Shown: piece by piece, positions 1 to 11,694 of the stretch
Layout: every line of letters begins with the position of its first letter
Numbering within the stretch: the first letter of the stretch is position 1
Assembly: GCF_042453785.1 (NCBI RefSeq)
Contig: NC_091664.1
Location: forward strand, 1,169,001-1,233,000
Length of the DNA: 64,000 nucleotides
Direction of reading: 5' to 3'
DNA from: Malus domestica
Lineage: Eukaryota > Streptophyta > Magnoliopsida > Rosales > Rosaceae
The notes under the pieces: model-generated
What the model was told of the DNA's origin: nothing
Databases searched by the model: none
What the model saw: only the letters and a program-made list of their open reading frames with translations
Translations under genes and position numbers: made by a program

Positions 1-3000
1 CGTAAGTGGCGCGCTGTGTGGCCTGAGCACAGTGATAAGTGAGCAAGGGTCGCTGTATCTCCATCGGCACCCGGATGCAGTGTTAAATGAGCAAGGGGGC
101 CATAGAAACTTCTTTTCGAACGACTCCACTCAAAGTTGTTTGGGAGCATATGCTCCTATCAACTTTACCCGGGACACACAAAAGAAGTACTTTGATCCTA
201 TTAGACGGGGGAGGGTGAAGAAGCTAGGACAGAAGGGTAGAGTTCAAGAGAGCAAAATGCGTTTAGGAACGTGGAATATAGGAACCTTAACGGGAAAATC
301 TATGGAAGTAGTGGAAGTTATGGTGAGGAGAAGGATAAATATTATGTGCCTACAAGAAACTAAGTGGGTTGGTAGTAAGGCAAAGGATCTAGAAAACTCA
401 GGGTTTAAACTTTGGTATTCGGGCACAAATAGAACGAGAAACGGTGTTGGCATCATCGTGGACAAGACCTTGGTACAAGATGTTGTAGATGTCAAGAGGG
501 TAGGAGATAGAATCATGGCAATCAAGATTGTAATAGGACAAGAACTTATCAATGTGATTAGTGCGTACGCACCTCAAGTAGGGTTGGATACGAGTTCGAA
601 GGAGAAATTTTGGGAAGATCTTGGAGACTTGGTGCAAGGAATTGCTCAAACGGAGAAGTTATTTATAGGAGGAGATTTAAATGGACACGTGGGCAGGGAG
701 ACAGGCAACTATGGAGGTTTTCATGGTGGCCATGGTTTTGGGGAGAGAAACGAGGATGGGGAAGCTATCTTGGATTTTGCAATGGCATATGATCTCTTCT
801 TAGCCAACACCTTCTTTAAGAAGAGAGAAGAACATGTGATCACCTACAAGAGTGGGTCGTCAAAAACACAAATAGATTTTCTTCTAATGAGGAAAGGGGA
901 TCGTATAACTTGTAAGGATTGCAAAGTTATACCAGGAGAGAGCGTGGCTAATCAACATCGCTTGTTGGTGATGGATGTACATATCAAAAGAGTAAGACAA
1001 AAGAACAAGACTTGGAAGTGCCCAAGGACTAGATGGTGGAATCTAAAAGAAGAAAAACAAGCCATTTTCAAAGAGAAGGTAATCACCCAATGTGTGTGGG
1101 ATAGAGAGGGGGAAGCTAGCCAAATGTGGGATTCCATGGCTAGTTGTATCCGAAAAGTAGCAAAAGAGGTATTAGGAGAGTCCAAGGGCTTTGCCCCACA
1201 CCAAAAGGAATCTTGGTGGTGGAATGAGGAGGTACAAACGAAGGTGAAGGCTAAGAAGGAATGTTGTAAAGCCTTATACAAGGAGAGGACCGATGAAAAT
1301 GGTGAAAGGTATAGAAAAGCGAAGCAAGAGGCGAAGAAAGCTGTCAGAGAAGCTAAGTTAGCGGCTTACGACGATATGTATAAACGACTAGATACCAAAG
1401 AAGGAGAGTTGGATATCTATAAACTATCTAGAGCAAGGGAAAAGAAGACAAGGGACCTAAACCAAGTGAGGTGCATCAAGGATAAGGATGGAAAGGTTCT
1501 TGCTACAGAGAACGCGGTTAAAGACAGATGGAGAGGTTATTTTCATAATCTTTTCAATGAAGGACATGAAATGAGTGCTTCTTTAGGGGAGTTGAGTAAC
1601 TCAGAAGAGTGTAGAAACTACTCTTTTTATCGTCGAATTCGGAAGGAAGAAGTGATTGTAGCTTTGAAGAAGATGAAGCATAAAAAAGCAATAGGCCCAG
1701 ACGATATACCAATCGAAGTGTGGAAACTTTTGGGAGAGACAGGTATAACATGGCTCACTGACCTTTTCAATAGGATTTTGAAAACGAAGAAGATGCCAAA
1801 TGAGTGGCGAACGAGCACTTTGGTGCCTATCTACAAGAATAAGGGCGACGTACAAAATTGCATGAACTATAGGGGTATTAAGCTAATGAGTCATACAATG
1901 AAGCTCTGGGAGAGAGTCATTGAGCATAGATTGAGGCAAGAGACACGGGTTTCGGACAACCAATTCGGGTTCATGCCAGGGCGCTCAACCATGGAGGCAA
2001 TCTATCTCTTACGAAGATTGATGGAAAGATATAGAGATGGGAAAAAGGATTTACACATGGTCTTTATAGATTTGGAAAAAGCGTATGATAGGGTCCCAAG
2101 AGACATTCTTTGGAGGATTTTAGAGAAGAAAGGAGTACGAGTAGCATATATCCAAGCTATAAAGGATATGTATGAAGGAGCAAAGACTGCCGTAAGAACT
2201 CATGAAGGACAGACCGAAAGCTTTCCCATAACTGTAGGATTACATCAAGGCTCATCCTTAAGTCCTTACCTTTTTGCGTTGGTAATGGATGAGTTAACAG
2301 GACATATTCAAGATGATATTCCTTGGTGTATGCTTTTCGCAGACGATATAGTGTTGATAGATGAAACTCAGGAAGGGGTAAATGCAAAGCTTAACCTTTG
2401 GAGAGAAGTGTTGGAATCTAAAGGTCTTCGCCTAAGCCGATCAAAGACAGAATATATGGAGTGCAAGTTCAGTGCAAATGGAGGCCAAAACGAGTTAGGG
2501 GTGAGGATCGGAGATCAAGAAATGCCAAAGAGCGACCGTTTTCGTTACCTAGGATCTATCTTGCAAAAGAACGGAGAATTAGATGGAGATCTCAACCATA
2601 GAATACAAGCTGGATGGATGAAGTGGAAGAGTGCATCCGGCGTGTTGTGTGACCGCCGTATGCCACTGAAGCTCAAGGGAAAATTTTATAGGACGGCAAT
2701 AAGGCCGGCGATGCTGTATGGCACAGAATGTTGGGCGGTGAAACATCAACACGTACACAAAATGGGTGTAGCGGAGATGAGGATGCTTCGTTGGATGTGT
2801 GGGCACACGAGAAAGGATAAGATTAGGAATGAGGATATCCGGGGTAAAGTAGGAGTAGCCGAAATTGAAGGAAAGATGAGAGAAAATCGGTTACGGTGGT
2901 TTGGACATGTGCAAAGAAGGCCTACTGACGCTCCAATTAGAAGATGCGACTATGGGACAGAGGTTCAGGGCCTAAGGGGTAGAGGAAGACCTAGGAAAAC

Positions 3001-3112
3001 TTTGGAAGAGACTCTAAGAAAAGACTTAGAGTACTTGGATCTAACGAAGGACATGACACAGGATCGAGCACAATGGCGTTCTAAGATTCATATAGCCGAT
3101 CCTACTCAGTGA
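1..3112 (+). mobile_element. RTE-type non-LTR retrotransposon (LINE), 3' end lost
   Basis: The segment holds a long LINE open reading frame with an endonuclease followed by a reverse transcriptase. Its 5' end lies outside the window. Compared with the second copy at 7288-7911, the ORF end is present but the short 3' UTR and TTG-repeat tail are missing. The sequence changes abruptly at about 3112 into LTR-retrotransposon DNA. The RTE clade is inferred from the single endonuclease-RT ORF and from the microsatellite-like TTG tail of the sister copy. Confidence 0.85.
257..3112 (+). CDS. LINE endonuclease / reverse transcriptase (ORF2-like)
   Basis: The predicted product is 951 aa from the first in-frame ATG at 257; the frame is open back to about 32 but has no ATG there. 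An APE-type endonuclease domain fills roughly the first 240 residues: [15 protein letters not shown] with the catalytic Glu, GGDLNGHVG with Asp/Asn, and the NQHRLLVMD His motif. The reverse transcriptase follows with [27 protein letters not shown] (motif A), [10 protein letters not shown] (motif B), LFADDIVL (catalytic FADD, motif C) and YLGSIL. A C-terminal region with [13 protein letters not shown] and [10 protein letters not shown] is typical of these plant elements. The protein would nick target DNA and reverse-transcribe its own RNA. There is no internal stop or frameshift, which is unusual for a plant LINE copy, but the element lacks its normal 3' end, so mobility is doubtful. Confidence 0.88.
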   Translation: MRLGTWNIGTLTGKSMEVVEVMVRRRINIMCLQETKWVGSKAKDLENSGFKLWYSGTNRTRNGVGIIVDKTLVQDVVDVKRVGDRIMAIKIVIGQELINVISAYAPQVGLDTSSKEKFWEDLGDLVQGIAQTEKLFIGGDLNGHVGRETGNYGGFHGGHGFGERNEDGEAILDFAMAYDLFLANTFFKKREEHVITYKSGSSKTQIDFLLMRKGDRITCKDCKVIPGESVANQHRLLVMDVHIKRVRQKNKTWKCPRTRWWNLKEEKQAIFKEKVITQCVWDREGEASQMWDSMASCIRKVAKEVLGESKGFAPHQKESWWWNEEVQTKVKAKKECCKALYKERTDENGERYRKAKQEAKKAVREAKLAAYDDMYKRLDTKEGELDIYKLSRAREKKTRDLNQVRCIKDKDGKVLATENAVKDRWRGYFHNLFNEGHEMSASLGELSNSEECRNYSFYRRIRKEEVIVALKKMKHKKAIGPDDIPIEVWKLLGETGITWLTDLFNRILKTKKMPNEWRTSTLVPIYKNKGDVQNCMNYRGIKLMSHTMKLWERVIEHRLRQETRVSDNQFGFMPGRSTMEAIYLLRRLMERYRDGKKDLHMVFIDLEKAYDRVPRDILWRILEKKGVRVAYIQAIKDMYEGAKTAVRTHEGQTESFPITVGLHQGSSLSPYLFALVMDELTGHIQDDIPWCMLFADDIVLIDETQEGVNAKLNLWREVLESKGLRLSRSKTEYMECKFSANGGQNELGVRIGDQEMPKSDRFRYLGSILQKNGELDGDLNHRIQAGWMKWKSASGVLCDRRMPLKLKGKFYRTAIRPAMLYGTECWAVKHQHVHKMGVAEMRMLRWMCGHTRKDKIRNEDIRGKVGVAEIEGKMRENRLRWFGHVQRRPTDAPIRRCDYGTEVQGLRGRGRPRKTLEETLRKDLEYLDLTKDMTQDRAQWRSKIHIADPTQ

Positions 3113-3372
3113 CTTGGATTTTCCAAGTCTCCAACCGAGAAGTTTTCCTCACTCGGGAAATTAAGGGAACACTACCCCAACCTACATGCTCCACTCAGAA
3201 AGCTTCAACATACAAGCTTCAACAAAAGAAAATTCAAAGAACTTAGCGAAGAAGGCTTTGGTGTATTTAACACAATACGTTGAAATGAAGGAAAGCTTAT
3301 TTATTGATATCCCCGATAAGCTACAAATATGTACATATACATGAGTCAAAATAAACACACAAGAGGGAGCCT

Positions 3373-4047
3373 TCACAAAGGTTGCTTAGGAGAAGTCTCA
3401 GCAGTCGGTAGAGCCTCAGAAAGAGAAGGCACCGGAGGGGGATCATTTGGAGCCTCAGTACTGGACAGAACCCTAGAAGGATGAGGCATCAGAGGTTGAT
3501 CATTTGGAGCTTCATTACGCGGTACAGCCCCAGAAGACGAAGGCAATAAATGCCTTTGGAACAAACCCACAAATCTCTGATGATCAAGTAAAACCTGACC
3601 ATCAGTTTCCTTCATCTGGTCAAGCTTCCTCTTCATGTTTGTAGCATAGTCATGTGCGAGCCGGTGCAACTGTTTATTCTCATGCTTGAGCCCTCTAATC
3701 TCCTGTTTGAGACTCATCACTTCAGCCGCCAATGATTCAACTTGGCGGGTTCGAGCAAATAGGCGTTGGGCCATATTAGACACAGAACCTGCACACTGAA
3801 CACTGAGAGCCAGCGAATCCTTAACAGCTAACTCATCAGACCGTTTGGAAAGTAGTCTGTTATCTTTGGGAGTGAGAAGGTTCCTGGCCACCACCGCAGC
3901 GGTCATATCATTCTTCATCACGGAATCCCCAACGGTAAGAGGACCAGTAGGGGAGACGAAGGATGGGCGCCATATGTTGTCTGGAGAAGGCGGGGCTGCC
4001 TCTTCAACAAGGTTCAAGTCAAAACGACGGTCGGAGGGGCCAGACAT
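3373..4047 (-). CDS. Coiled-coil accessory protein of an LTR retrotransposon
   Basis: This is an intact 224-aa ORF from ATG at 4047 (MSGPSDRRFDLNLVEE). The middle has a heptad-like stretch rich in Leu, Lys and Glu (about residues 100-150, including EVMSLKQEIRGLKHENKQL), which predicts a coiled coil. The C-terminal third is Pro/Ser-rich, with EAPND repeated three times. No catalytic domain is visible. Plant Tat-lineage gypsy elements often carry extra ORFs, sometimes antisense, between pol and the 3' LTR; this ORF fits that pattern, but its function is unknown. A captured host gene is an alternative. Confidence 0.5.
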   Translation of the reverse strand: MSGPSDRRFDLNLVEEAAPPSPDNIWRPSFVSPTGPLTVGDSVMKNDMTAAVVARNLLTPKDNRLLSKRSDELAVKDSLALSVQCAGSVSNMAQRLFARTRQVESLAAEVMSLKQEIRGLKHENKQLHRLAHDYATNMKRKLDQMKETDGQVLLDHQRFVGLFQRHLLPSSSGAVPRNEAPNDQPLMPHPSRVLSSTEAPNDPPPVPSLSEALPTAETSPKQPL

Positions 4048-4189
4048 TTTCAAAGGTGTTGAAGAGAGAAGAGGTCGGACAAATCAAGATCTTAGAAGTG
4101 CAAGAATGAAGCTTCTACTGGTGGAGATTCAAGTGTGCTTTAGAACTTAATGCCAGCCCCTATAAAAATCTGCACTCGACGGAGCTTCA

Positions 4190-5930
4190 GAAATCGAAGA
4201 GGCGCCTGCTCAGAAATCGAAGAGGCGTTTGCTTTCTCAAAAGCTGAGCTGCTTAGAGATCACGAGGGTTGATCTCAGAAATCGAAGAGGCTTTTGCTTT
4301 CTCAAAAGTTGGGCTGCTCAAAGACCACGAAGGCCGATCTCAGAAATCGAAGAGGCGCTCGCTTTCTCAAAAGCTGGGCTCCCCAGAGACCACGAGGGCC
4401 GATCTCAGAAATCGAAGAGGCACCTATTTTTCCAGCCTTGTCAGCATCTGTCACACGCACACTCAGCTTTGCGGAAATTATGGGCATTCTGTCGAAGACT
4501 TCTGGGGAAGTAGAAAACACATGAATCTTACTGTTCAATCACCCACTTCCCACACGCAACAATAGCTCATGGGTACCACAGATAACTTTGCCAAAGTTCT
4601 CTGCCAAAGTTGAGCACGTGAAGCTTGCAGCTCCCACTACATCGCTCTGACCAAGAAGGGTAAAAGAATAGCAAAGAAACAGCACTAACAAAGTTTAGAC
4701 CCATAAATTTTGAAGGTCTAGCTACCATATTATTACCCACAAGGGTAAAGGAACAGTACCACTGCTGGATAATTGGAAAGTCCCTGTGTGTCAACCTCTG
4801 TGCTTCGTGGCAAGGTAGACTAGCAAACATGCCCAACCTTTACTCACATTCGAGAAAACACTCCCAACAAGATTGCTTGCTCCAAAATCGAAGAGGCACC
4901 GCCTTCCGAATCTCGAGAGCCAGACTCCCAACATGATTACTTTCTCAAAAATCGAAGAGACACTGCTCCCCGAATCTTCGAGAGCCAAACCCCCAGCATG
5001 ATTGTTTTCTCAAAAATCGATGAGGCATCGTTCTCCGAATCAATCGAAGAGGCGCTCGCTTTCTCAAAAGCTGGGCTGCTCAGAGACCACGAGGGCCGAT
5101 CTCAGAAATCGAAGAGGCACCTACTTTTCTAGCCTTGTCAGCACCTGTCACACGCACACTCAGCTTTGCAGAAATTATGGGCATTCTGTCGAAGATTTCT
5201 AGTGAAGTAGAAAGCACATGAATCTTACTGTTCAATTACCCACTTCCCACACGCAACAATAGCTCATGGGTACCACAGATAACTTTGTCAAAGTTCTCTG
5301 CCAAAGTTGAGCACGTGAAGCTTGCAGCTCCCACTACATCGCTCTGACCAAGAAAGGTAAAAGAATAGCAAAGAAACAGCACTAACAAAGTTTAGACACA
5401 TAAATTTTGAAGGTCTAGCTACCATAATATTACCCACAAGGGTAAAGGAACAGTACCACTGCTGGATAATTGGAAAGTCCCTGTGTGTCAACCTCTGTGC
5501 TTCGTGGCAAGGTAGACTAGCAAACATGCCCAACCTTTACTCACATTCGAGAAAACACTCCCAACAAGATTGCTTGCTCCAAAATCGAAGAGGCACCGTC
5601 CTCCGAATCTCGAGAGCCAGACTCCCAACATGACTACTTTCTCAAAATCGAAGAGAGGGTAAAGGAACAGTACCATTGCTGGATAATTGGAAAGTCCCTG
5701 TGTGTCAACCTTTGTGCTTCGTGGCAAGGTAGACTAGCAAACATGCCCAACCTTTACTCAAATTCGAGACAACACTCCCAACAAGATTGCTTGCTCCAAA
5801 ATCGAAGAGGCACCGCCCTCCGAATCTCGAGAGCCAGACCCCCAGCATGATTGCTTTCTCAAAAATCGAAGAGGCATCGTTCTCCGAATCTCGAGAGCCA
5901 GATACCACAGACCACTTTTTCAAAGTGCTC
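4190..5930. repeat. Array of duplicated segments with AAATCGAAGAGGC motif
   Basis: The motif AAATCGAAGAGGC recurs about a dozen times, usually followed by CTTTCTCAAAA and a stretch with GAGACCACGAGG. On a larger scale, 4360-4910 is repeated at about 5057-5610 (offset near 697 bp), and part of it again at about 5650-5830. The region is noncoding and lies inside the LTR-retrotransposon-derived DNA. It appears to have grown by local duplication. Confidence 0.7.
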
Positions 5931-7287
5931 TGACAGAGTTAAAACATGTGAAACTGACAGCTCCCACTACCGTGCTATGACCAAGCAGGGTAAAGGAATA
6001 GCATTACTACTTGTTGTTAGGGAGACGCCTATATATGTCAACCTCCATCCCCAACGGACAGGCAGACCTGCAAAAATGCTCAACCCTTCATCATATCTGA
6101 GAGGGCACTCCCAACGAAGCCTTTCGAAATATTCAGCTTTCTTTCCCCCCGATAATACCTCTGCAAACAAGCTATACTAGAGCAAGAATATCTCATATCA
6201 TCAGGGTTAAAAGCAAGAGTATCCCATATCATGCTTTTTCCCTATCTTTTCCTTTGGCCTTGTTTTTACCTGCAAGACAAGGAGAAAGAGAGCAATCAGT
6301 CAGCACTTGGAATCAAGCTTCCAGCCAGGAACTGACTGCCTGGAACCCCTTACCTGATTACTTACCTGGCATTGCTCTCGAGTACTCATCTTCAACATCT
6401 TATGTTTCCAAGGAAGATTCCGCATCTGCTTGAGGAACAGATAGGGCAAGTGCGAAGGATACAAGGAAGCATGTGGAGACAAGCGTAACAGCACACGTGC
6501 CGATACATCCATTACTCTGTCAAAAGCAAAAGTATCCCATATCAGCAGGGTGGAACGTACTCTAGATTTGATGGACTTGTTTTGACCCTCAAATTCTTCA
6601 GTCGGCCTTATACTCTGGAGGAAACCAGAAAACCCTCCAGCTCAGTTCAAGAATAAGCCTGTGGAAAGTTACTTCTTCAAAAGCAAAAGTATCTCATATC
6701 ATCTCTTCTCATTTTTCTTCTCTTTATCCTTCATGCTGTTGCAAGATGGGGAGAAGGTGAACAATCAGTCGGAGCTCTGATTGCTTACCTTGTCTGTCAC
6801 CTCTTTCAGCAGACCCCCTAGCTCGGCGACTTGGGGGACTCCTACTACATGGTTTGTATCGCGCTTGACCAAGCCTGAAACTACAAGTAAGCTTCAAGTG
6901 AAATTGATAAATTACCTTGTGCATCTCCACCAGTTAAAGATACCACCCCTGGATGGAGGAAAAGTAATTCCAGAGAAGATGCCACATCTACCTATGAGAC
7001 AGATAAGGCAAGTCAAGACGACACCACACTCCGATACTTAGAAGTTTCGTGATTACGAGATCATTCTCCCACAATATTTCCTAATGTCATTTGTACTAAA
7101 TCATTCACTTGTACTCACTAAAGGAGAGCTTGAACCTATGTACTTGTGTAAACCCTTCACAATTAATGAGAACTCTTCTATTCCGTGGACGTAGCCAATC
7201 TGGGTGAACCACGTACATCTTGTGTTTGCTTTCCTATCTCTATCCATTTATATACTTATCCACACTAATGACCGGAGCAATCTAGCG

Positions 7288-7911
7288 AAGATCACAAAAA
7301 GCGACCGTTTTCGCTACCTAGGATCTATCTTGCAAGAGAACGGAGAATTAGATTGAAATCTCAACCATAGAATACGAGCTGGATGGATGAAGTGTAAGAG
7401 CGCATCCGGCGTGTTGTGTGACCGTCGTAGGCCACTGAAGCTCAAGGGAAAATTTTATAGGATGGCAATAAGGCCAGCGATGTTGTATGGCACAGAATGT
7501 TGGGCGGTGAAGCATCAACACGTACACAAAATGGGTGTAGCGGAGATGAGGATGCTTCGTGGGATGTGTGGGCACACGAGAAAGGATAAGATTGGGAATG
7601 AGGATATCCGAGGTAAAGTAGGAGTAGCCGAAATTGTAGGAAAGATGAGAGAAAATCGGCTCCGGTGATTTGGACATGTGCAAAGAAGGCCGACTGACAC
7701 TCCGGTTCGAAGATGTGACTACGGGACAGAGGTTCAGGGCCGAAGGGGTAGAGGAAGACCTAGGAAAACTTTGGAAGAGACTCTAAGAAAAGACTTAGAG
7801 TACTTGGATCTAACGGATGACATGACACAAAACCGAGCGCAATGGCGTTCTAGGATTCATATAGCCGACCCCACTTAGTGGGAAAAGGCTTTGTTGTTGT
7901 TGTTGTTGTTG
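7288..7911 (+). mobile_element. 5'-truncated RTE LINE copy with (TTG)n tail
   Basis: From 7288 the sequence matches 2527-3112 of the first LINE, with roughly 4-5 percent difference by eye. It encodes the RT thumb and C-terminal region with in-frame stops, for example TGA near 7353 and again near 7667. It keeps the normal LINE end: the TAG stop near 7876, a short GGGAAAAGGC segment, and seven TTG units at 7891-7911. Severe 5' truncation with an intact 3' tail is the signature of incomplete target-primed reverse transcription. Confidence 0.85.
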
Positions 7912-8040
7912 ACAATGAAACTATCATGACACGTTTTCAAAGTATGAGATCCCGTCGTGGACAAATTTAGTATTTCTAGCTTGTTTAGCACAAAGATTAT
8001 GAATGAAATTTGTAGTTTGCCATTTATTTGTTCAATGATA

Positions 8041-8115
8041 TTTTCGTCTTGTTTTTTTTTTTTTTGGAACTTTTATATTGGGACCACCCTAAGTTAAAAT
8101 CCTGGATCCGCCACT
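8041..8115. mobile_element. Terminal fragment of a CAGTGGCGGA-type transposon
   Basis: A T-run is followed by TTAAAATCCTGGATCCGCCACTG. Read on the minus strand it begins CAGTGGCGGATCCAGGATTT, which closely matches the left terminus of the element at 28995-29576. Only one end is present, directly against the L1 fragment that begins at 8116. The transposon class is not assigned. Confidence 0.4.
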
Positions 8116-8560
8116 GCAGGAAGCTATCCTTTGTTTGACAGGTTCCATTTTTAATGGCAGATGGGAGACTTCCCCTATTTTCCAGAAAGTTATCAAAATG
8201 GGGGAACAATTCCAAGTCTGTTGCTGGTCATGGGTTCCTAGATCGGCTAATAGGGCGGCAGATTGGTTGGTGTCCTTTAAAAATGCGGAGATGAGCGTTT
8301 CTACTTGGGTCAGCAGACCTCCATCTTCGTTAGTGCATGTCCTCAACAAAGATGGACTTGCCCTGTCCACATTGAGCTTGTTTTTTGCTTTGGTATTGGT
8401 GGGGTGTTGCTGCTGGAGGTTGCTGCAGTAACCTGTTCTCTGAATCCTCCCAATACCTTGTTTCAGTTGTTGCTTGTCTTGTTTATGCTTTGTTAGCCTG
8501 TCGTGGGCTTTCCCTGTAATTTTGGCTTTTGCCCTGGTAATGTTATTTCGCTGTGATTAG
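8116..8560 (+). pseudogene. L1-type LINE 3' fragment (RNase H C-terminus)
   Basis: The translation from 8116 gives the end of a plant L1 RNase H-like domain: GRWETSPIFQKV, then SWVPRSANRAADWLVS, then RPPSSLVHVLNKDGL, with the frame closing shortly after. That series is characteristic of the C-terminus of plant L1 LINE ORF2 proteins. The remaining bases to about 8560 look like the element's 3' UTR. Endonuclease and RT are absent, so it is a dead 5'-truncated fragment. Confidence 0.7.
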
Positions 8561-9600
8561 GAAAATTAATCTCGGATTCATCGAGATTTCACCAAGATGG
8601 CACCGGTGGTGCTTACCCATTTTCTGGAAACCAAGACAGAAGATGCATCGGGTTTCGATCTCAAGAATTCAATTCAAATTCGACAAATATAAAGGTTAAG
8701 ATATTACCAGAACTTAGGATGTGTCCATTTCAGGACCTTAAACTGTTGCAGGATTTCATGGTTCTAAAGCGGATTTAATCCATAACTCATCGGAGTCCAG
8801 CAGCAGGCATTGCCGGAACAATTCTGGGGAATCACCGAAAGTTATACAGAGGTTAGCACCTCGAAAATTAGGTAGATTCAAACATGCAGAGCATGAAACG
8901 CTTACTAGAGGTTTAATGAGGACCCATTCGAGCTCAGGGGACTTCAAAATTAACGAGTTCCTCGCCAGAGGTCCACATCGGAAACTGGGTGAAGAACACA
9001 TGGACTACAGGAGTTCAGAATCTCGGATTCGAGTCCGAAACTTATGAAGTAAACCTAGGAAAATTACCTGGGGTCAAATAGGAATGATTCTCTTGTAAAA
9101 TCAACAACTCAGTCGGACTCCGCCGGTAAAACATGGAGCCATGTTCAGCCCCCCATCCAGTTATCAGATTGAACATGCAGAGCCATCACCGTGAGTCCCA
9201 GGTCACCCAGATGACTAATCTAGTGGTTTCGAGTTGGATTTGACTGAGGAAGGTGATGATTGAAGGGTGTGGGTGCTCAGAAAGTTAGAGAGTGAGTTAC
9301 GGAGAGAGTAGGGTTGCAGCAAGTGAGGTAGAGGGTTCGAGATAGTGGATGGAGGGAGAGAACAGGGGAAATGGGGTGTGTCACGGGGATGGAAAAGAAA
9401 ACCATGGGCACGTTTATAAACCCACAAGGGCATTTTCGTAAATTTGTACACAAATTTAAAATAGGCTGTTACACTATATGCGTCACCACCGCCTGTCCAG
9501 CACCCAATTCAGGCAGTGGACAATCGAGAATGAAAACATCAGACCGGAATTAAAACAATTACAAACTAAACCGACTAAACCACTTGGAACCACACAACTA
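8561..9600. other. Unassigned intergenic DNA downstream of EF-1-alpha
   Basis: I recognise no gene here. The short open frames have no family features. The segment 9215-9480 contains purine-rich stretches and TTTATAAACC; it could be the leader or LTR of an unidentified retroelement, but no paired repeat is present. Bases immediately left of 9664 should include the 3' UTR of the minus-strand EF-1-alpha gene. Confidence 0.4.
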
Positions 9601-9663
9601 ATATGAGTTCGTCTCATAAAACCATACTTTTGCGTCTGTGTAAATTTGAGTACTGGCCATTGT

Positions 9664-11684
9664 TCACTTCTTCTTGGCAGCAGACTTGGTCACCTTGGCA
9701 CCGCTGGGGTCCTTCTTCTCAACGCTCTTGATAACACCGACAGCAACAGTCTGGCGCATGTCACGAACAGCAAAGCGACCCAATGGTGGGTACTCAGAGA
9801 AGGTCTCCACAACCATGGGCTTGGTGGGAAGCATCTTCACCATACCTGCATCTCCGTTCTTCAAAAACTTTGGCTCCTTCTCAATCTCCTTTCCAGACCT
9901 CCTGTCAATCTTGGTAAGGATCTCACCGAACCGCACGGCAATGTGAGAAGTGTGGCAATCCAGAACTGGGGCATATCCGTTACTGATCTGACCAGGGTGG
10001 TTCATGATGATAACCTGGGCTGTAAAGTTGGCAGCCTCCTTGGCAGGGTCATCCTTGGAGTTGGATGCGACGAAACCACGTTTGAGATCCTTCACAGCAA
10101 CATTCTTAACATTGAACCCGACATTGTCACCGGGGAGTGCCTCCTGAAGAGCCTCGTGATGCATCTCAACTGACTTAACTTCAGTGGTCAGACCAGTTGG
10201 CCCAAAAGTCACAACCATACCAGGCTTGACGATACCAGTCTCTACACGTCCCACTGGCACAGTTCCAATACCACCAATCTTGTACACATCCTGAAGAGGA
10301 AGACGGAGGGGCTTGTCTGAGGGTCTCTTGGGCTCGTTGATCTGGTCAAGAGCCTCAAGAAGGGTTGGTCCCTTGTACCAGTCAAGGTTGGTGGACCTCT
10401 CAATCATGTTGTCACCCTCAAACCCAGAGATGGGAACAAAGGCGATTTTGTCGGGGTTGTACCCAACCTTCTTCAGGTAGGATGAAACTTCCTTCACGAT
10501 TTCATCGTACCTTGCCTTAGAGTACTTAGGAGTGGTGGCATCCATCTACAAGAAGCAACGCAAACAAGGGAATAAGCACACAATCAAAATCAGTAAACCA
10601 GTACAACAAAAGCAGTTTTACAAGTGAATAACAACCAGTCTGGAGGCACAAACAAATAACAGAAAACAGTTATTCGGCATCATCTAGAGTATAAACACTA
10701 CAAATTTATAGATCATTACACGCTTTTCTGAGTTACTGATTAAGTAACTGATGCATAAAGTTAAGAAAAAATGACATGTTAATTGCCCACACCTGTACAT
10801 TGTTACAATAACCAAAACAAACTCGTGCACAAATAAAATTCAACAATGCAGACGCTTAAACATAGCAATATTCAATTAAAATAATTGCATGCCATATCAA
10901 TACAAAGCACTGAAGGTTTAGATAAACCACTAATAAATTGTAGGAGAGAGAGGGAATCGAACCCTCAATAGTTTAACTAAGAACTACGCCACCAGGCAAT
11001 CCCTCCAATTCATAAATCCAAACATCTCCCTCATAAAGTGGACACTACCCATAGTGCGGGGCATCATTGATGCCCACAAATGCCAATCAATAGAACCAAA
11101 AGGGGCATTTGAACTATGGGAGGATCCCTTTATCGGATAGAACAAGCTGCACACAAAAGTAGAAATAACACAATAGCATAATCATAATCTTCAAAGACAG
11201 TAAATGATGGTGGGATTTATACCTTGTTACAGCAGCAAATCATCTGCCTCACACCTAGAGTGAAAGCAAGAAGAGCATGCTCACGGGTCTGTCCGTCCTT
11301 GGAAATACCAGCTTCGAAACCACCAGTGGTGGAGTCAATGATTAGGATAGCACAGTCAGCCTGTGATGTTCCAGTAATCATGTTCTTAATGAAATCACGA
11401 TGTCCCGGAGCATCAATGACTGTGCAGTAGTACCTTGTGGTCTCAAACTTCCACAAGGCGATATCAATGGTGATACCACGCTCACGCTCGGCCTTAAGCT
11501 TGTCAAGCACCCAGGCATACTTGAATGACCTTTTGTTCATCTCAGCAGCTTCCTTCTCGAACCTCTCAATCACACGCTTGTCAATACCTCCAAGCTTGTA
11601 GATAAGATGACCAGTGGTGGTCGACTTGCCGGAGTCGACATGGCCAATGACCACGATGTTGATGTGAAACTTCTCTTTACCCAT
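9664..11684 (-). CDS. EF1A: Translation elongation factor 1-alpha (eEF1A)
   Basis: Exon 1 is 11223-11684 (154 codons) and exon 2 is 9664-10545 (293 codons plus TAA), separated by a 677-bp GT-AG intron; together they give 447 aa, the usual length for plant eEF1A. The GTPase carries aminoacyl-tRNA to the ribosome in the cytosol. Visible motifs are the P-loop GHVDSGKS (residues 14-21), RERGITID in switch I, the G3 motif DAPGH, and NKMD, which is split exactly by the intron (NK at the end of exon 1, MD at the start of exon 2). Domains 2 and 3 are complete, and the C-terminus is [10 protein letters not shown]. No damage is seen. The start ATG at 11684 is followed by the conserved GKEK. A plus-strand reading across the same bases is a shadow. 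Confidence 0.98.
10943..11006 (-). other. tRNA-Ser-like remnant inside the EF-1-alpha intron
   Basis: On the minus strand the sequence begins GGAGGGA and ends TCTCTCC, which pair as a 7-bp acceptor stem with one G-T pair. A perfect T-arm stem and loop (GAGGGTTCGATTCCCTC) precedes the 3' strand, and a hairpin-like stretch (TAGTTCTTAGTTAAACTA) resembles the long variable arm of plastid-type tRNA-Ser. At 64 nt it is too short and seems to lack the anticodon arm, so it is not a working tRNA. Plastid-derived DNA in the intron or a degraded SINE head are both possible. Confidence 0.45.
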
Positions 11685-11694
11685 GTTAATTTAC

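Larger units (their letters stand above)
3113..7287. mobile_element. LTR-retrotransposon-derived region (probably Ty3/gypsy, Tat-like)
   Basis: This 4.2-kb stretch has no pol genes. It contains an antisense coiled-coil ORF, segmental repeats (4190-5930), and internal sequence near 6300-6540 that resembles 15860-16260 of the second LTR element in this window. The last part (about 6850-7287) looks like an LTR ending in ACA at 7287, where the truncated LINE begins. I could not pair it with a second LTR. Assignment to a Tat-type gypsy element is inference, based on the position and antisense direction of the accessory ORF. Confidence 0.5.

Noticed and set aside
7348..7700. Minus-strand frames over the truncated LINE
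   Set aside because: Antisense shadows; equivalent frames occur over 2579-2806 of the first LINE copy.
9674..10173. Plus-strand open frames of 90-175 codons over the EF-1-alpha exon
   Set aside because: They are shadows of a highly conserved minus-strand exon and have no family features.
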